A stretch of DNA of 64,000 nucleotides from Paenibacillus sp. FSL H7-0357 (GCF_000758525.1 NZ_CP009241.1:7111501-7175500); one strand, 5' to 3'. Numbered from the stretch's first letter, positions 1 to 9,171 are shown. Translations and numbers: made by a program. Notes: generated by a model not told the origin, from the letters alone.

Positions 1-2126
1 ACTACTTCCGCCCGCAGCCAATTCAAACTCATATCGCCCATGACATCAATCGACATTGAGGTCGCTGCTGCCGGGATGCTTTTACCGCTCGTACCATTGA
101 ATTGGGCGTAGGCATACATTTTGCCACTGCCGGCCGTCATGTCATAGCTGAGCGACAGCACCTTGGAGCCTGCCCGTTCAGCACTGCCGGCCGTAACCCC
201 CGCAGTTCCTGTTACAGTGTTGACATTGGAAGTAAAGGCAATCGGATAAGTTACATTCTCAAAGTCTTCCCAGGTAGAAGCAGCCGCTGCCGACAATACA
301 ACTGCAGTGCTGAAGCCGTCATAACGGGCTATCGCATATCCGGTAGTCACACCAGGATTGACAGAATCAACTGTGAGCTTGCCATCCTGCACACTGCCCT
401 TAAAACCAACGAACTCCCATTTGAGTGCTGAATTCGGCACTGAAATTGTTGCTCCGCTCTTGGCAGCCGCCGTCACAGGCACGGATACCGATGCGCCGGC
501 CGTCAGAGGGGCTGTAGCCGTCCCGACAGACAGACCGTTCAGATCCTCACCACCCAGAACAGTGACCTTAGTAGACGCGCTGGCCGTACCGCTGGTCGCT
601 GTCAAGGTGACTGTCCCCGGTTTCACTCCGGTCACTTCCCCCGTACTTACACTTGCACTGCCATTGCTTGCTACCCAAGCCGGGTTTGCTGCAGCTACAT
701 CGATTGGATTATAGTACGTATCATAGCCTTTTAAAGAATAGCTTTCCTTTTGTCCGATCAGAAGCACCGGGCTGCCGCTGATTTTAATCCCTTTTACTTC
801 GCCTTTTGGAGCAGAGGTAAATACGCCAAGCCCGTTGACAATGCTACGCTGCTCTTTGCCATACTCTGTATTAAACGTTAGCGTGGTGGAGGTTTCAGCC
901 AAAGGCCGGTCTACCATCGTTGTGGAGCCGCCTCCGTCCAGATTGAGCCCCTTCCAGACACCGATATTCGTCATGAAGGATTGCAGCTCTGTCAGCGACA
1001 TTCCGGCACTGTTGTCATTTTTCTCGGCTGCGATTACATAGGCATATCGTCCATCCTGTGAATACCCCAGCGCTGTGCGGGCACGGTAACCGCCAAGACT
1101 ACTGGTTGAGCGCGAGAAGGTCGCGGCTTTACCGCCATTGACCAGTATCGTATGTCCACCTATCATCATCTGCAGATTGGCGGGATCAAGCTCCTGCTGC
1201 GTTGTTTTGGAGCGTAGCGTATAGTCTGTGACCAGTTTTTGTCCTACAGCCAGGTGACCCGTAACAAACTGGGAAGCAAGTCCATGTGTCCGCAGAATAT
1301 AGGCACCTTTAGGAACCGCTATTGCCAGAGCTTTACCGGCTTCTGAAATTTGGGTAATAGTACCATTTTCAACCAGAACCTCTGTGGGGCTGGCTGAGCT
1401 GTTCTTCGGCCGCTCCCGCGCAGTCCAGACATCCGTATAAATATAGGCAGCATTAGCATGGCTGTATGTAGAACTGCCGCCTTCAGGTGTATAGGCCCCT
1501 TTGTTGATGCCGGATAACGGGAATTGCGAACCATCCTCCGCCGTCACCAGCCCTTCAAACGTAAATTCGTCAATCACAGGCTTGCGGTCCTTGGTAACAG
1601 CAAAGGCGTACATTCCATTAATCAGCGACGGCGTTGAAACAACAACTCCGCCCGTTACCTGTCCACCAATAGGAGCGCCTTCACCACTTGTATTGAAATA
1701 GTCTCCATTAACTGCAGCCACTGCGCCGGTTTCTGCAGCCATCCCCCCTGTGCTTTGGCGCGTAGTCAGGTTGCCGCCTTTGCCGGTCATCACATCTAGA
1801 GATACGTAGGGGTTAGTCAGATCTACACGTACTACATCTGCGAGTCCTGTCGCATTTTTGCCAGAGCGGGTGGTGACAAATTTATATTTCATCATCACTG
1901 CACCTGAAGTGATTACTTCCTCACCCAGTTTGGTTACTTTGAAGGAGGCTGCTGCCTGAGCCACCGATGCGGTTCCTGGCCCGAAATGAGGCAACCCTTC
2001 ACTGCCGATTACCGGCATGATCCACAGCACTCCTGCCAATGAAGCGGCGATCCATCTTTTAGCTGGCGACATTTTCATTCCCCTTAAATCTGCTCTGCTA
2101 TTCTTGTCCTTGAATACTTCATTCAT
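1..2126 (-). CDS. Exported phosphodiester glycosidase-like (NAGPA/DUF2233-type) protein, C-terminally truncated by the window edge
   Basis: I translated this reading frame from the minus strand; it runs off the left edge without a stop. A short cytoplasmic stretch is followed by a hydrophobic signal segment (about residues 25-40) and an Ala-rich cleavage region. The next ~350 residues look like a phosphodiester glycosidase domain, with typical motifs AAVNGDYFNT near residue 120 and GLNLDGGGSTTMV near residue 320. An Ig-like BIG2-type segment follows (LLIGQKESYSL ... GVKPGTVTLTATSGTA), then a further beta-rich region. Related domains cleave sugar-phosphodiester bonds; the substrate here is unknown. 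Start is ambiguous: ATG at 2126 has GGGAG about 13 nt upstream, while ATG at 2072 has AAGGGG about 7 nt upstream and gives a tighter signal peptide. Neighbouring SLH genes suggest a wall-associated role, possibly with SLH domains beyond the edge. Confidence 0.8.
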   Translation of the reverse strand, partial: MNEVFKDKNSRADLRGMKMSPAKRWIAASLAGVLWIMPVIGSEGLPHFGPGTASVAQAAASFKVTKLGEEVITSGAVMMKYKFVTTRSGKNATGLADVVRVDLTNPYVSLDVMTGKGGNLTTRQSTGGMAAETGAVAAVNGDYFNTSGEGAPIGGQVTGGVVVSTPSLINGMYAFAVTKDRKPVIDEFTFEGLVTAEDGSQFPLSGINKGAYTPEGGSSTYSHANAAYIYTDVWTARERPKNSSASPTEVLVENGTITQISEAGKALAIAVPKGAYILRTHGLASQFVTGHLAVGQKLVTDYTLRSKTTQQELDPANLQMMIGGHTILVNGGKAATFSRSTSSLGGYRARTALGYSQDGRYAYVIAAEKNDNSAGMSLTELQSFMTNIGVWKGLNLDGGGSTTMVDRPLAETSTTLTFNTEYGKEQRSIVNGLGVFTSAPKGEVKGIKISGSPVLLIGQKESYSLKGYDTYYNPIDVAAANPAWVASNGSASVSTGEVTGVKPGTVTLTATSGTASASTKVTVLGGEDLNGLSVGTATAPLTAGASVSVPVTAAAKSGATISVPNSALKWEFVGFKGSVQDGKLTVDSVNPGVTTGYAIARYDGFSTAVVLSAAAASTWEDFENVTYPIAFTSNVNTVTGTAGVTAGSAERAGSKVLSLSYDMTAGSGKMYAYAQFNGTSGKSIPAAATSMSIDVMGDMSLNWLRAEV

Positions 2127-2482
2127 TTCAGTGTAACTCTCCCATCTCATTGTTAAAAATTTAAACTTCCCCATAGGTTCACATCTATTTTCAAAAATCT
2201 ATAAACCGTTTTCTATGTTCCCGTTATACCTTTAATAGACTGAATTTATGGGGAAAAGTTGCGAATATTGCTAGATTCATGAATTTAAACTGACAAAAAG
2301 CGCCCGGCGCAAAACCGGACGCTTGAGAGCGGACCTACAACTATTGTCGGTAGAAATGGCACACTCGGGTACTCATGGGCTTGCAAGTGGAAACGGCTTC
2401 GCCGTCCTCAAAAGGACTGGTATCCGCTTCAGCGAGAAATAGAAGGATAATTTTTAGCGTGAAGCCTATAAATTCTTATATT
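2127..2482. other. Intergenic region with terminator and dispersed repeat copy 1
   Basis: This 356 bp gap separates the glycosidase-like gene from the SLH gene to its right. It holds the upstream region of the glycosidase gene (2127-2290, no convincing promoter pair seen), an intrinsic terminator at 2293-2324 and repeat copy 1 from 2384. I see no credible protein-coding gene: a plus-strand reading frame across the repeat has no clear ribosome binding site and is only the translated repeat. Confidence 0.6.
2293..2324 (-). terminator. Rho-independent terminator downstream of the 1343-residue SLH protein gene
   Basis: On the minus strand an arm AAGCGTCCGG (2315-2324) and an arm CCGGGCGCTT (2298-2307) pair with one mismatch around a TTTTGCG loop, then run into TTTTTG. 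It lies about 160 nt after the stop of the upstream SLH gene, with repeat copy 1 in between. Confidence 0.75.
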
Positions 2483-2490
2483 TTACAAAA
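2384..2490. repeat. Dispersed intergenic repeat, copy 1 (full length)
   Basis: About 107 bp matching copy 2 at 30742-30846 with roughly six differences by eye. It has a nested inverted-repeat half (GGAAACGG ... ATCCGCTTC, with GTCCT/AGGAC inside) followed by an AT-rich tail containing AGCGAGAAATAGAAGGATAA and GAAGCCTATAAATTCTTATA. The tail runs over the TAA stop codon (2483-2485) of the adjacent SLH gene, so the element abuts or supplies the gene end. Confidence 0.85.
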
Positions 2491-5400
2491 AACCAGCCTT
2501 TGTGAGCATCCGTTGCAGCATTACTGCCGCTTGAGAGCGGGTGGCATTGCCTTGAGGCTGAAACTGGGCGCCGGGCATACCCAGAATAATTCCTTCCTGC
2601 ACAGCTTTGGCCACAAATTCGGCGCTTTGCCCCGAAACCTTGCTCTTATCTTTAAAGGCCGAAAGTACGGATGTGCTTGTGCCGTTAAGCGTAATCGGAT
2701 TTTTGGTGTATTCCATAGCCCGAATCATCATTGTCGCCATATGCTCACGGGTAATATTGGCATTTGGACGGAACGTGCCATCCGTATTACCGGTAATAAT
2801 TCCGGCCTTGGCCGCTGCTCCAATAGCATCTCCTATTTGGGTAGAAGCTTGAACATCACTGAAACGCTGTGCCGTCTCACGGTCACCAAGCAGTCCAAGT
2901 CCTCTGCTTAGCATCACCGCGAATTCGGCACGGGTAATCTTCTGCTCCGGCTTAAAGGTGCTGCCGTAACTGTTGTCTATAATATTTTTGGCTGCCAGCA
3001 ACGCTACACTTGATTTGCTCCAGTGCTTACTCATGTCTGAAAAGCCCCGGGTAGACAGGAACGTTCCTACCACCTGATTGCCAACCACCTTCGACTGAAT
3101 GAAGGTATAGCTTCCTGCCCCGCTGATTTTGCTAGGCAGATATGCTGCTTCAGAATAGACAAGGTCCAGTCTGGCTGCTAAAGTCTGGTCACTGACTAAA
3201 GAAGAAGTTGTACGGGCCGTATATTCCCCCGGAACACTTAGAACCGTACTATTGGAATAATTGCCGCTGACCGCAGCGGTCAAACGGATATCCACAAGGC
3301 TGGTTACACTCTGCAGTCCCTGAGCTTTAAGCGTTGCCTCAACTGGCCCAAATGTGCCGAAAGGTACCTTTTCAAGTCTTAGCATCAGCGAGATATTGCT
3401 GCTGTCTGTAGTTAACTTGGATGCAAGGCCGGTCATATCTATGTCATTTAGTGCAAGATTGTACAGGCTGTCACCATAACGTATAGCAAAGGCTGCCTTA
3501 CTGTCGCGTTTTACTGCTTCCAGCAGGGGCTTAAGCGGTACAACTACATAGGCCCCCAATTCCGTGGAGGGTACTTCGAATGCCAGAGACGGACTGCCCG
3601 TTTTATTGAGATAATCATAGCTGGCAGTTAATCGGTCAGACGTAAGGGTATATCTTTTTACCGACTGGTTATATAAGGAACGGTCTTCCGCAGATGCTGC
3701 GGAGTCCCCTTTCAATAGCGGATACTCTTTGCCAAATTCACTTGCTGCCAGAGTTCCCAGATACGAAGGACGCCCGGTTGTGGATGTGCCTACACCGGTG
3801 AGATTCTGAACATAAAGTGAGCTGAATGAGGCAAGCGCACTGCCGTTCAGATCCAGAATATTACCGGAACCGGACATATAGGATAAATTGACGGCTTGTC
3901 CGGGTTTGACTACCGTGGACAACAGCAGCTTCAATGTACTTCCCGATACAGTATACGATTGTACACCCACACTGCTTCCATCTGCTCTCACGCCAAATTG
4001 GTTGGTGTACAAGCTTGAGGACGCCTGCATATTTTTGCTGAAGTTTACAATAAGCTCATCACCGGAGATGGTCGCTGAATTAATAAACGGCACTGTTGTT
4101 GTACCGTTACTGTTACTGCTGGTGCCTGAAACCGACACTGGCTGCAGGTTAATGTAAGCGGCCCGGTTGCCGTTCAAGTCACTGATACCAGCTGTCCCTG
4201 GTACATAAGAGATCGTAGTGGAGTTATTCGTGTTCAAAGCGCTCGCTAGCGTCAAGGTTACCAGATTTCCGCTTACGTCTACGTTTGTCACATAATTAGG
4301 TGTATTCCCCACAAGTACGGAGAATTGGCTGTTCATCGGCAAATTAGCCGTTGACAATCCTTCATTATAAGTTAGTACAATCTTGTTTCCCGAGCCTGCA
4401 GCGCTTTGATAGACAGGTGCAGTTGAATCACTGGTATTACGGATATAAAAATCGCTGAAATTCGCTATATTCTGGCTATATTGATCTTGGATAGGATAGG
4501 ATCCGGCATAGTAGGCTATGCGAATCGTCTGTCCATTCGCTGCATCATTACTTAGCCCCAGAATCACCGTGGAGCCACTGGAAGTGGAGGAAACCACTCC
4601 AAGTGAAACATTATCTGCATAAACAGAAAACTGGCTGAAGGCATTAGTGGAAATCGCTTTAAGCGTATCATTGAAATTCAGCGTCAGTGTCTTGCCTGAC
4701 AAAATTCCATCCTTAGGTGCAGGAAGCGCCGTTTGGACTGTATTCGTTACCTGTCGTAGTGAGAACGTAGATGCTGCGTTGCCGGCGGCATCCTGAATCG
4801 TTCTAAGACCACCCGTATAGGCTATCTTGACAAATTGGCCTACTGCCACACCCGTACTAAGGGTCACATACACGCTGTCCCCTTGGATATATACACTCTC
4901 TACTGCCCTTCTCTCATCGTTGACCGTTACATTAAAGCTGGAAGACAGCAGAGCACCTGCCGAACGAATTGCTTCATCATACTTTAGGCGGATTGTGCGG
5001 TTACTTTCAAGCTGTGTAGACACCAGAACCGGTGCCCTCTTATCTAATGCCACCGTTCGGAAACTCCAGGAGTTTTTTCCGCTGAGTCCCTCATATGAAT
5101 TCGGATTATTTTTTTCAACAAAAGCACCTGGAGGAATATCAACGTAATAAATCGTATCGTTTTCGAGGGCATTTGAAGGCACGATTACGAATTCACTGTC
5201 GTTATTTCCGTTAATTACTTTTGATCCCATCTTAGTTCCATTGCTCTTATAGAGGCTCACAGGATTCGTCTCAATATACTTACTTGGACGGTTGAAGGTA
5301 ATCTTAATGGGCTGATCAAGCGCCGCAGATTCACTGCGGTCTGCCGGGCTGAGCGAGTCTATAGCGTAACCTGTTTGTGAGGTGGTTGTAAAACTCCATA

Positions 5401-6514
5401 CAAACGGTGTTCCTGAGGCAGGAAAAGCATTGCCATCTTGGTCATTAAACGCGCCTGCAGGAATAGTGACTGTGTAAATAGTATTATTCATCAGCGGACT
5501 CGTCACCGATGTCGATGCTACCGTTATGGTTCTGGTCCCACCACCGGTAACAGCCGAGGAGTTCACATCAAAGTATCTTGTATCCGCTGCATTAGTGGAA
5601 GATAATTTGATCACTCCATTAACCGGCGTCATCGGCTGGTCAAAGTTCAGCTGAATGTTGCCGGCTGGGGATACGGCAGTAGCACCACTGGCTGGGGATA
5701 CATTTACCGCAGCGCCTGTTCCCTTTGTGGAAAAACTCCAGATGTTCCCACTGGATATTCCAGCGAAGGTTTTATTCTCATCATCCTTAAAGGCATAAGG
5801 ATCGATTAGAACATAATAACTTTTTCCTGCCGTAAGTCTACTAGCAAGATTCAATCTCACTATCGTGGAAGAGTCATCGCTTTGCAAATTGACTGAATAA
5901 TCTCCATCATTGACCTTGAATTCCTGAACAACTGAATTGTCTGCCGAGGAAATGAGTTTAATGGATCCACCGCTCTTTTGCAGCTTCTTGTTCAGCTTAA
6001 AGCTAAGCTGAGTCAGTATTGTGGAATCTACCCGTGAATAGTTCGCCGGATTGAATTCGCTTGCCCCAATATTCAGGTTCATTTCAGGTGATGTGGTAAA
6101 TGTCCATGAAGCAGCCGCTGAGTCAGCACCCGCCCCGTCCTTAAACAGTCCTCTGGGAACAGTGACGGTATAGGTTTTGTTCTTCTCCAACTGCTTGCCT
6201 AATTTAACTTCGTATTCCGTAGAATTGCTGATTAGCCCAGAACTGCCGATAGGCACCGTCACATATGGCGTGCCTGAGTCTCGCGTAGTAAGGGTGATAT
6301 CTCCACTCTGCGGATACACCTGACGATCGAATTTCAGCTTAATGGAGGACGATACATTTACATTGACCTCACCTGCTGTTGGCGAAGTTGCCACGCTGAA
6401 TTCGCTTGCAGCATAAACTGCTGAATTCCCGGGACCAATTGACGAATACCCTGCACTGAGCAGCAGATCCCCTGCCAGAATGAGTGCTGCTAATATTGAA
6501 ATTTTCCTTTTCAT
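2483..6514 (-). CDS. S-layer-type surface protein: Ig-like/SwmB-like repeats with three C-terminal SLH domains
   Basis: A secreted protein of 1343 residues that should attach to the cell wall polymer through C-terminal SLH domains. The N-terminus MKRKISILAALILAGDLLL is a signal peptide ending near AVYAA. Four Ig-like (SbsA/Big_5-type) repeats of ~110 residues follow to about residue 490, then several SwmB-like repeats carrying LRLKYDE-type and IQDAAGN/ISDLNGN-type motifs to about residue 900, then a beta-rich segment. The three SLH domains lie at about 1160-1343 and carry ITRAE, ITREH and ATRSQ at the usual TRAE position, so only the first is canonical. The reading frame extends to a TTG at 6535, but GAGAGGAG lies 11 nt before the ATG at 6514, which also begins the signal peptide. 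Enzymatic activity is not evident; the ligand is unknown. Confidence 0.9.
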   Translation of the reverse strand: MKRKISILAALILAGDLLLSAGYSSIGPGNSAVYAASEFSVATSPTAGEVNVNVSSSIKLKFDRQVYPQSGDITLTTRDSGTPYVTVPIGSSGLISNSTEYEVKLGKQLEKNKTYTVTVPRGLFKDGAGADSAAASWTFTTSPEMNLNIGASEFNPANYSRVDSTILTQLSFKLNKKLQKSGGSIKLISSADNSVVQEFKVNDGDYSVNLQSDDSSTIVRLNLASRLTAGKSYYVLIDPYAFKDDENKTFAGISSGNIWSFSTKGTGAAVNVSPASGATAVSPAGNIQLNFDQPMTPVNGVIKLSSTNAADTRYFDVNSSAVTGGGTRTITVASTSVTSPLMNNTIYTVTIPAGAFNDQDGNAFPASGTPFVWSFTTTSQTGYAIDSLSPADRSESAALDQPIKITFNRPSKYIETNPVSLYKSNGTKMGSKVINGNNDSEFVIVPSNALENDTIYYVDIPPGAFVEKNNPNSYEGLSGKNSWSFRTVALDKRAPVLVSTQLESNRTIRLKYDEAIRSAGALLSSSFNVTVNDERRAVESVYIQGDSVYVTLSTGVAVGQFVKIAYTGGLRTIQDAAGNAASTFSLRQVTNTVQTALPAPKDGILSGKTLTLNFNDTLKAISTNAFSQFSVYADNVSLGVVSSTSSGSTVILGLSNDAANGQTIRIAYYAGSYPIQDQYSQNIANFSDFYIRNTSDSTAPVYQSAAGSGNKIVLTYNEGLSTANLPMNSQFSVLVGNTPNYVTNVDVSGNLVTLTLASALNTNNSTTISYVPGTAGISDLNGNRAAYINLQPVSVSGTSSNSNGTTTVPFINSATISGDELIVNFSKNMQASSSLYTNQFGVRADGSSVGVQSYTVSGSTLKLLLSTVVKPGQAVNLSYMSGSGNILDLNGSALASFSSLYVQNLTGVGTSTTGRPSYLGTLAASEFGKEYPLLKGDSAASAEDRSLYNQSVKRYTLTSDRLTASYDYLNKTGSPSLAFEVPSTELGAYVVVPLKPLLEAVKRDSKAAFAIRYGDSLYNLALNDIDMTGLASKLTTDSSNISLMLRLEKVPFGTFGPVEATLKAQGLQSVTSLVDIRLTAAVSGNYSNSTVLSVPGEYTARTTSSLVSDQTLAARLDLVYSEAAYLPSKISGAGSYTFIQSKVVGNQVVGTFLSTRGFSDMSKHWSKSSVALLAAKNIIDNSYGSTFKPEQKITRAEFAVMLSRGLGLLGDRETAQRFSDVQASTQIGDAIGAAAKAGIITGNTDGTFRPNANITREHMATMMIRAMEYTKNPITLNGTSTSVLSAFKDKSKVSGQSAEFVAKAVQEGIILGMPGAQFQPQGNATRSQAAVMLQRMLTKAGFL

Positions 6515-6649
6515 GCGGTGATAGACTCCTCTCAAGCCATACTTTCGTCTTTACATATATTCTTATATTTCGGCTAAACGGCTTCCAAAGTTTAGAAGAG
6601 TTCCTCTATAAGATAAGTTCACTTATATATAGTTTCAGCATACGCATAC

Positions 6650-6703
6650 AAAAAAGCCCGTAAAAGCAGCTCTTCCTTGAACCGAAGAATTGCCTTTACG
6701 GGC
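6650..6703 (-). terminator. Rho-independent terminator of metK
   Basis: Arms GCCCGTAAA (6656-6664 complement) and TTTACGGGC (6695-6703) form a 9 bp closing stem around an inner TTCTTC/GGAAGA pairing, followed on the minus strand by TTTTTT. It lies 20 nt past the metK stop. Confidence 0.9.
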
Positions 6704-6722
6704 CTGATTCTAAAGCTATAAT

Positions 6723-7925
6723 TTATATCCCAGCCTGATCTTTAAGCATTTCTGCCTTGTCCACACGTTCCCAAGGAAGATCAATATCCGTACGTCCAAA
6801 ATGACCGTAAGCTGCAGTTTGTCTATAAATCGGCTTGCGCAAATCCAGCATGGAAATGATTCCGGCTGGCCGCAAATCGAAGTTGCTGCTGATTAACTGA
6901 GCCATTTTTTCCTCACTGATTTTACCTGTTCCGTATGTATCTACATTAATCGAGACAGGATTAGCAACGCCAATGGCATAGGCCAGTTGAATCTCGCATT
7001 TGTCGGCAAGACCAGCGGCCACCAAATTCTTGGCGACATAACGGGCGGCGTAAGCTGCGGAACGGTCGACCTTAGTCGGATCCTTCCCTGAGAATGCCCC
7101 TCCACCATGACGGGCATATCCGCCATAAGTATCGACAATAATCTTGCGCCCAGTCAAGCCTGCATCACCTTGCGGACCGCCAATAACGAAACGGCCTGTC
7201 GGATTAATGAAATATTTAGTATTCTCATCTAGCAATTCGGTAGGAACAACCGGCAATATAACATGCTCTTTAATATCAGCCTGAATTTGCTCAAGCGAAA
7301 TTTCTTCGGCATGCTGTGTGGATACCACTACAGTATCTACACGTACCGGTTTTTCGCCATCATATTCAATGGTCACCTGAGTCTTGCCATCAGGACGCAA
7401 ATATTCCAAAGTGCCATTCTTACGGACTTCAGACAGGCGCCGGGCAATACGGTGGGATAAAGCAATGGGCAACGGCATCAGTTCAGGCGTTTCATTCGTA
7501 GCAAACCCGAACATTAACCCCTGATCACCGGCACCAATGTTGGCGGTTTCTTCAGCAACCTGTGCAGGGTCGCGGTTCTCCAGCGCTGCATTTACACCTT
7601 GGGCAATATCTGCAGACTGCTCATTCAACGAGCTGAGAACGGCACAAGTATTATAATCAAAGCCATATTTCGCCCGTGTATAGCCAATTTCCTTAATCGT
7701 ATTACGTACAATGGCCGGTATATCTACATACTCCGACTTTGTACTAATTTCGCCAATGACGAGCACAAGACCCGTTGCTACCGCTACCTCACAGGCGACA
7801 CGTGCATTTGGATCATTAGCCAGAAAAGCATCCAGTACCGCATCAGAGATCTGATCACAGATCTTATCCGGATGTCCCTCCGTTACGGACTCGGAAGTGA
7901 ATAAATGACGTCCTTTAATCGACAT
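6723..7925 (-). CDS. metK: S-adenosylmethionine synthetase
   Basis: MetK makes S-adenosylmethionine from methionine and ATP in the cytoplasm, releasing phosphate and pyrophosphate. The 400-residue length fits the family. Signatures seen: [17 protein letters not shown] at the N-terminus, [12 protein letters not shown] (about 115-126) and [19 protein letters not shown] (about 255-273), which line the ATP, metal and methionine sites. The frame extends upstream to 7958, but GGGAGG sits 9 nt before the ATG at 7925, where homology also begins. The gene is monocistronic, with its own terminator. Its leader carries an A-type promoter and a terminator hairpin but no recognisable S-box (see findings). 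The flanking genes are unrelated (SLH protein, spore protein). Confidence 0.97.
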   Translation of the reverse strand: MSIKGRHLFTSESVTEGHPDKICDQISDAVLDAFLANDPNARVACEVAVATGLVLVIGEISTKSEYVDIPAIVRNTIKEIGYTRAKYGFDYNTCAVLSSLNEQSADIAQGVNAALENRDPAQVAEETANIGAGDQGLMFGFATNETPELMPLPIALSHRIARRLSEVRKNGTLEYLRPDGKTQVTIEYDGEKPVRVDTVVVSTQHAEEISLEQIQADIKEHVILPVVPTELLDENTKYFINPTGRFVIGGPQGDAGLTGRKIIVDTYGGYARHGGGAFSGKDPTKVDRSAAYAARYVAKNLVAAGLADKCEIQLAYAIGVANPVSINVDTYGTGKISEEKMAQLISSNFDLRPAGIISMLDLRKPIYRQTAAYGHFGRTDIDLPWERVDKAEMLKDQAGI

Positions 7926-8034
7926 GTACAATAACCTCCCATATGGATAGTCTGACACTGTATAAGGGGGCTCCTTAACAAATAACAGGCCACATTAAAT
8001 AAGTATAGTATAAATATCGGAATACCGCATAACT

Positions 8035-8068
8035 TAAAAAAATGAACCTTTTCCGCATGGAAAAGGTT
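8035..8068 (-). terminator. Terminator-like hairpin in the metK leader (possible attenuator)
   Basis: A perfect 10 bp stem AACCTTTTCC / GGAAAAGGTT (8045-8054 and 8059-8068) with a 4 nt loop is followed on the minus strand by CATTTTTTT. It lies between the promoter at 8089-8117 and metK, so metK transcripts from that promoter must read through it. A nearby GAGGAAAG (8075-8082) could pair with the 5' arm CCTTTTCC and disrupt it. It could also simply end the spore-protein transcript, whose stop is about 140 nt upstream. Confidence 0.75.
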
Positions 8069-8088
8069 TATGGCTTTCCTCAAAAGTC

Positions 8089-8117
8089 ATATTATCTTAT
8101 TTGCCGGATGGTGTCAA
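8089..8117 (-). promoter_or_regulatory. Predicted sigma-A promoter upstream of metK
   Basis: TTGACA (8112-8117) and TAATAT (8089-8094) are separated by exactly 17 nt on the minus strand, a near-consensus housekeeping promoter. Transcription would start near 8082, giving a leader of about 155 nt before the metK ATG. Confidence 0.8.
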
Positions 8118-8209
8118 TTATAGCCAGTGTTACCCGTCATAGCGCAAGGCACTAGCTTATTTAATAAAACAGTAATTCCCCGCAAGCAAACCCTAGAGTG
8201 GTTCGGGTA

Positions 8210-8482
8210 TTAAGTAAACAAAGATTGCTCAGCTTGTTTGACCAGTCTCTTTGTAATTTCTCCACCTACAGATCCGTTGTCTCTGGATGTAAGATGTCCG
8301 AGGTACTGACTTCGCCCGATTCCACCTGTTCGACCCAAAGCCCCCAGTTCAGAAGCAAACTCTGTATCAGCCCCGCCACCGTAAGAAGCTCCGTATAGTC
8401 CGAATTCAGCAGCGATCTCGTATTGCATCTGTTTAAGCATTGCCCGGCTCTCCGGTACAACTGTGCGATTAGTACGTGCCAT
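8210..8482 (-). CDS. Alpha/beta-type small acid-soluble spore protein
   Basis: A 90-residue DNA-coating protein made in the developing forespore; the family saturates spore DNA, protects it from UV and heat, and is degraded by the GPR protease at germination. Visible signatures are the GPR cleavage region TEFASE (residues 40-45) and the C-terminal DNA-binding block GSVGGEITKRLVKQAE (70-85). AGGAGGTGCTGTAAC precedes the ATG. It is a single-gene unit. Forespore (sigma-G) transcription is expected from the family. A CATCATA -10-like match lies near 8590, but I could not find a good -35 partner. The particular ssp paralogue cannot be named from sequence alone. Confidence 0.95.
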   Translation of the reverse strand: MARTNRTVVPESRAMLKQMQYEIAAEFGLYGASYGGGADTEFASELGALGRTGGIGRSQYLGHLTSRDNGSVGGEITKRLVKQAEQSLFT

Positions 8483-8631
8483 GTTACAGCACCTCCTGAA
8501 TTTTTTTAAGATTACAGGAAGTATTGTGTGCTCTTTACCAGGGCCTCAATCGCCTCAATGTTTGTCAACAGTGGTAAACTGTGCCGAAGTATGATGAAAC
8601 CGAGATTAGGACATCCTATTTATACTCGAGC

Positions 8632-9171
8632 CTACTTCAATGTATAGGCTCCGCGCACCATAACAACCAGGCCACCGGTCTGACCCTCTTGCACCACTAT
8701 GCCCCGTCCGGCACGAGGGAAAGATAACAGATGATTGGATGGTACTGCAGTACCGTTAACCAGATCTGCTCCATCCGTTAAATCAGCAACACCATTGCTG
8801 TCCTGAGAATAAATAGCCGCCTTTCCGGCGCGAACGATAAATTCGGCACCCGCTCCGGCAATCAGAGTCTGACCTGCTTTCACATCAACGATCTCAACTT
8901 CCTCGCCTTTATTTTGGCTAGGTGTTGCTGTAGGCGTAGGTGTTGCTGCAGGAGTTGGTGTCGCTGCTGGAGCCTGTGTAGCGATAGTTCCGCCCTGAAT
9001 CGCTTTTTGGATCTGTTGATCTACATAGCTTTTGGTAACTACTGGATCTTCGGACGTTCCTGGCTGGTTGCCCACACTCGCACCGTCAGCTTGACCAAAA
9101 AAGAGGGATCCACCCCACAGACTGCCTGTAATAAGCACAGCTGCTGTGATTATTTTGTAAGTTGGTTTCAT
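8632..9171 (-). CDS. Secreted or membrane-anchored protein of unknown function with a Pro/Thr-rich linker
   Basis: Not recognised as a named family. The 179-residue product starts with a signal peptide or anchor (residues 1-30). A short segment around VVTKSYVDQQIQKAIQ (about 45-60) looks like a helix. Next come a TPTPAATPTPTATP-type linker (about 70-90) and a compact C-terminal beta-rich domain of ~85 residues with AGQTLIAGAGAEFIVRAGKA and LLSFPRAGRGIVVQ. The frame begins at a TTG (9183), but GGAGG lies 5 nt before the ATG at 9171, which fits the signal peptide. It sits directly downstream of an S-layer gene, with that gene's terminator between them, so any co-function is only suggested by proximity. 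Confidence 0.8.
   Translation of the reverse strand: MKPTYKIITAAVLITGSLWGGSLFFGQADGASVGNQPGTSEDPVVTKSYVDQQIQKAIQGGTIATQAPAATPTPAATPTPTATPSQNKGEEVEIVDVKAGQTLIAGAGAEFIVRAGKAAIYSQDSNGVADLTDGADLVNGTAVPSNHLLSFPRAGRGIVVQEGQTGGLVVMVRGAYTLK

Noticed and set aside
2375..2911. Plus-strand open frame across repeat copy 1 and the SLH gene end
   Set aside because: The first part is the translated repeat (similar to the frame at 30714-30953) and the remainder is antisense to SLH domains.
7926..8117. S-box (SAM-I) riboswitch upstream of metK
   Set aside because: The conserved core (kink-turn and GGGC/GCAACC-type joining segments) could not be found; only a promoter and one terminator hairpin are visible.
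8569..8600. Sigma-G promoter of the small acid-soluble spore protein gene
   Set aside because: A CATCATA -10 match is present near 8590, but no -35 of the right sequence occurs at 17-18 nt, so I did not list it.
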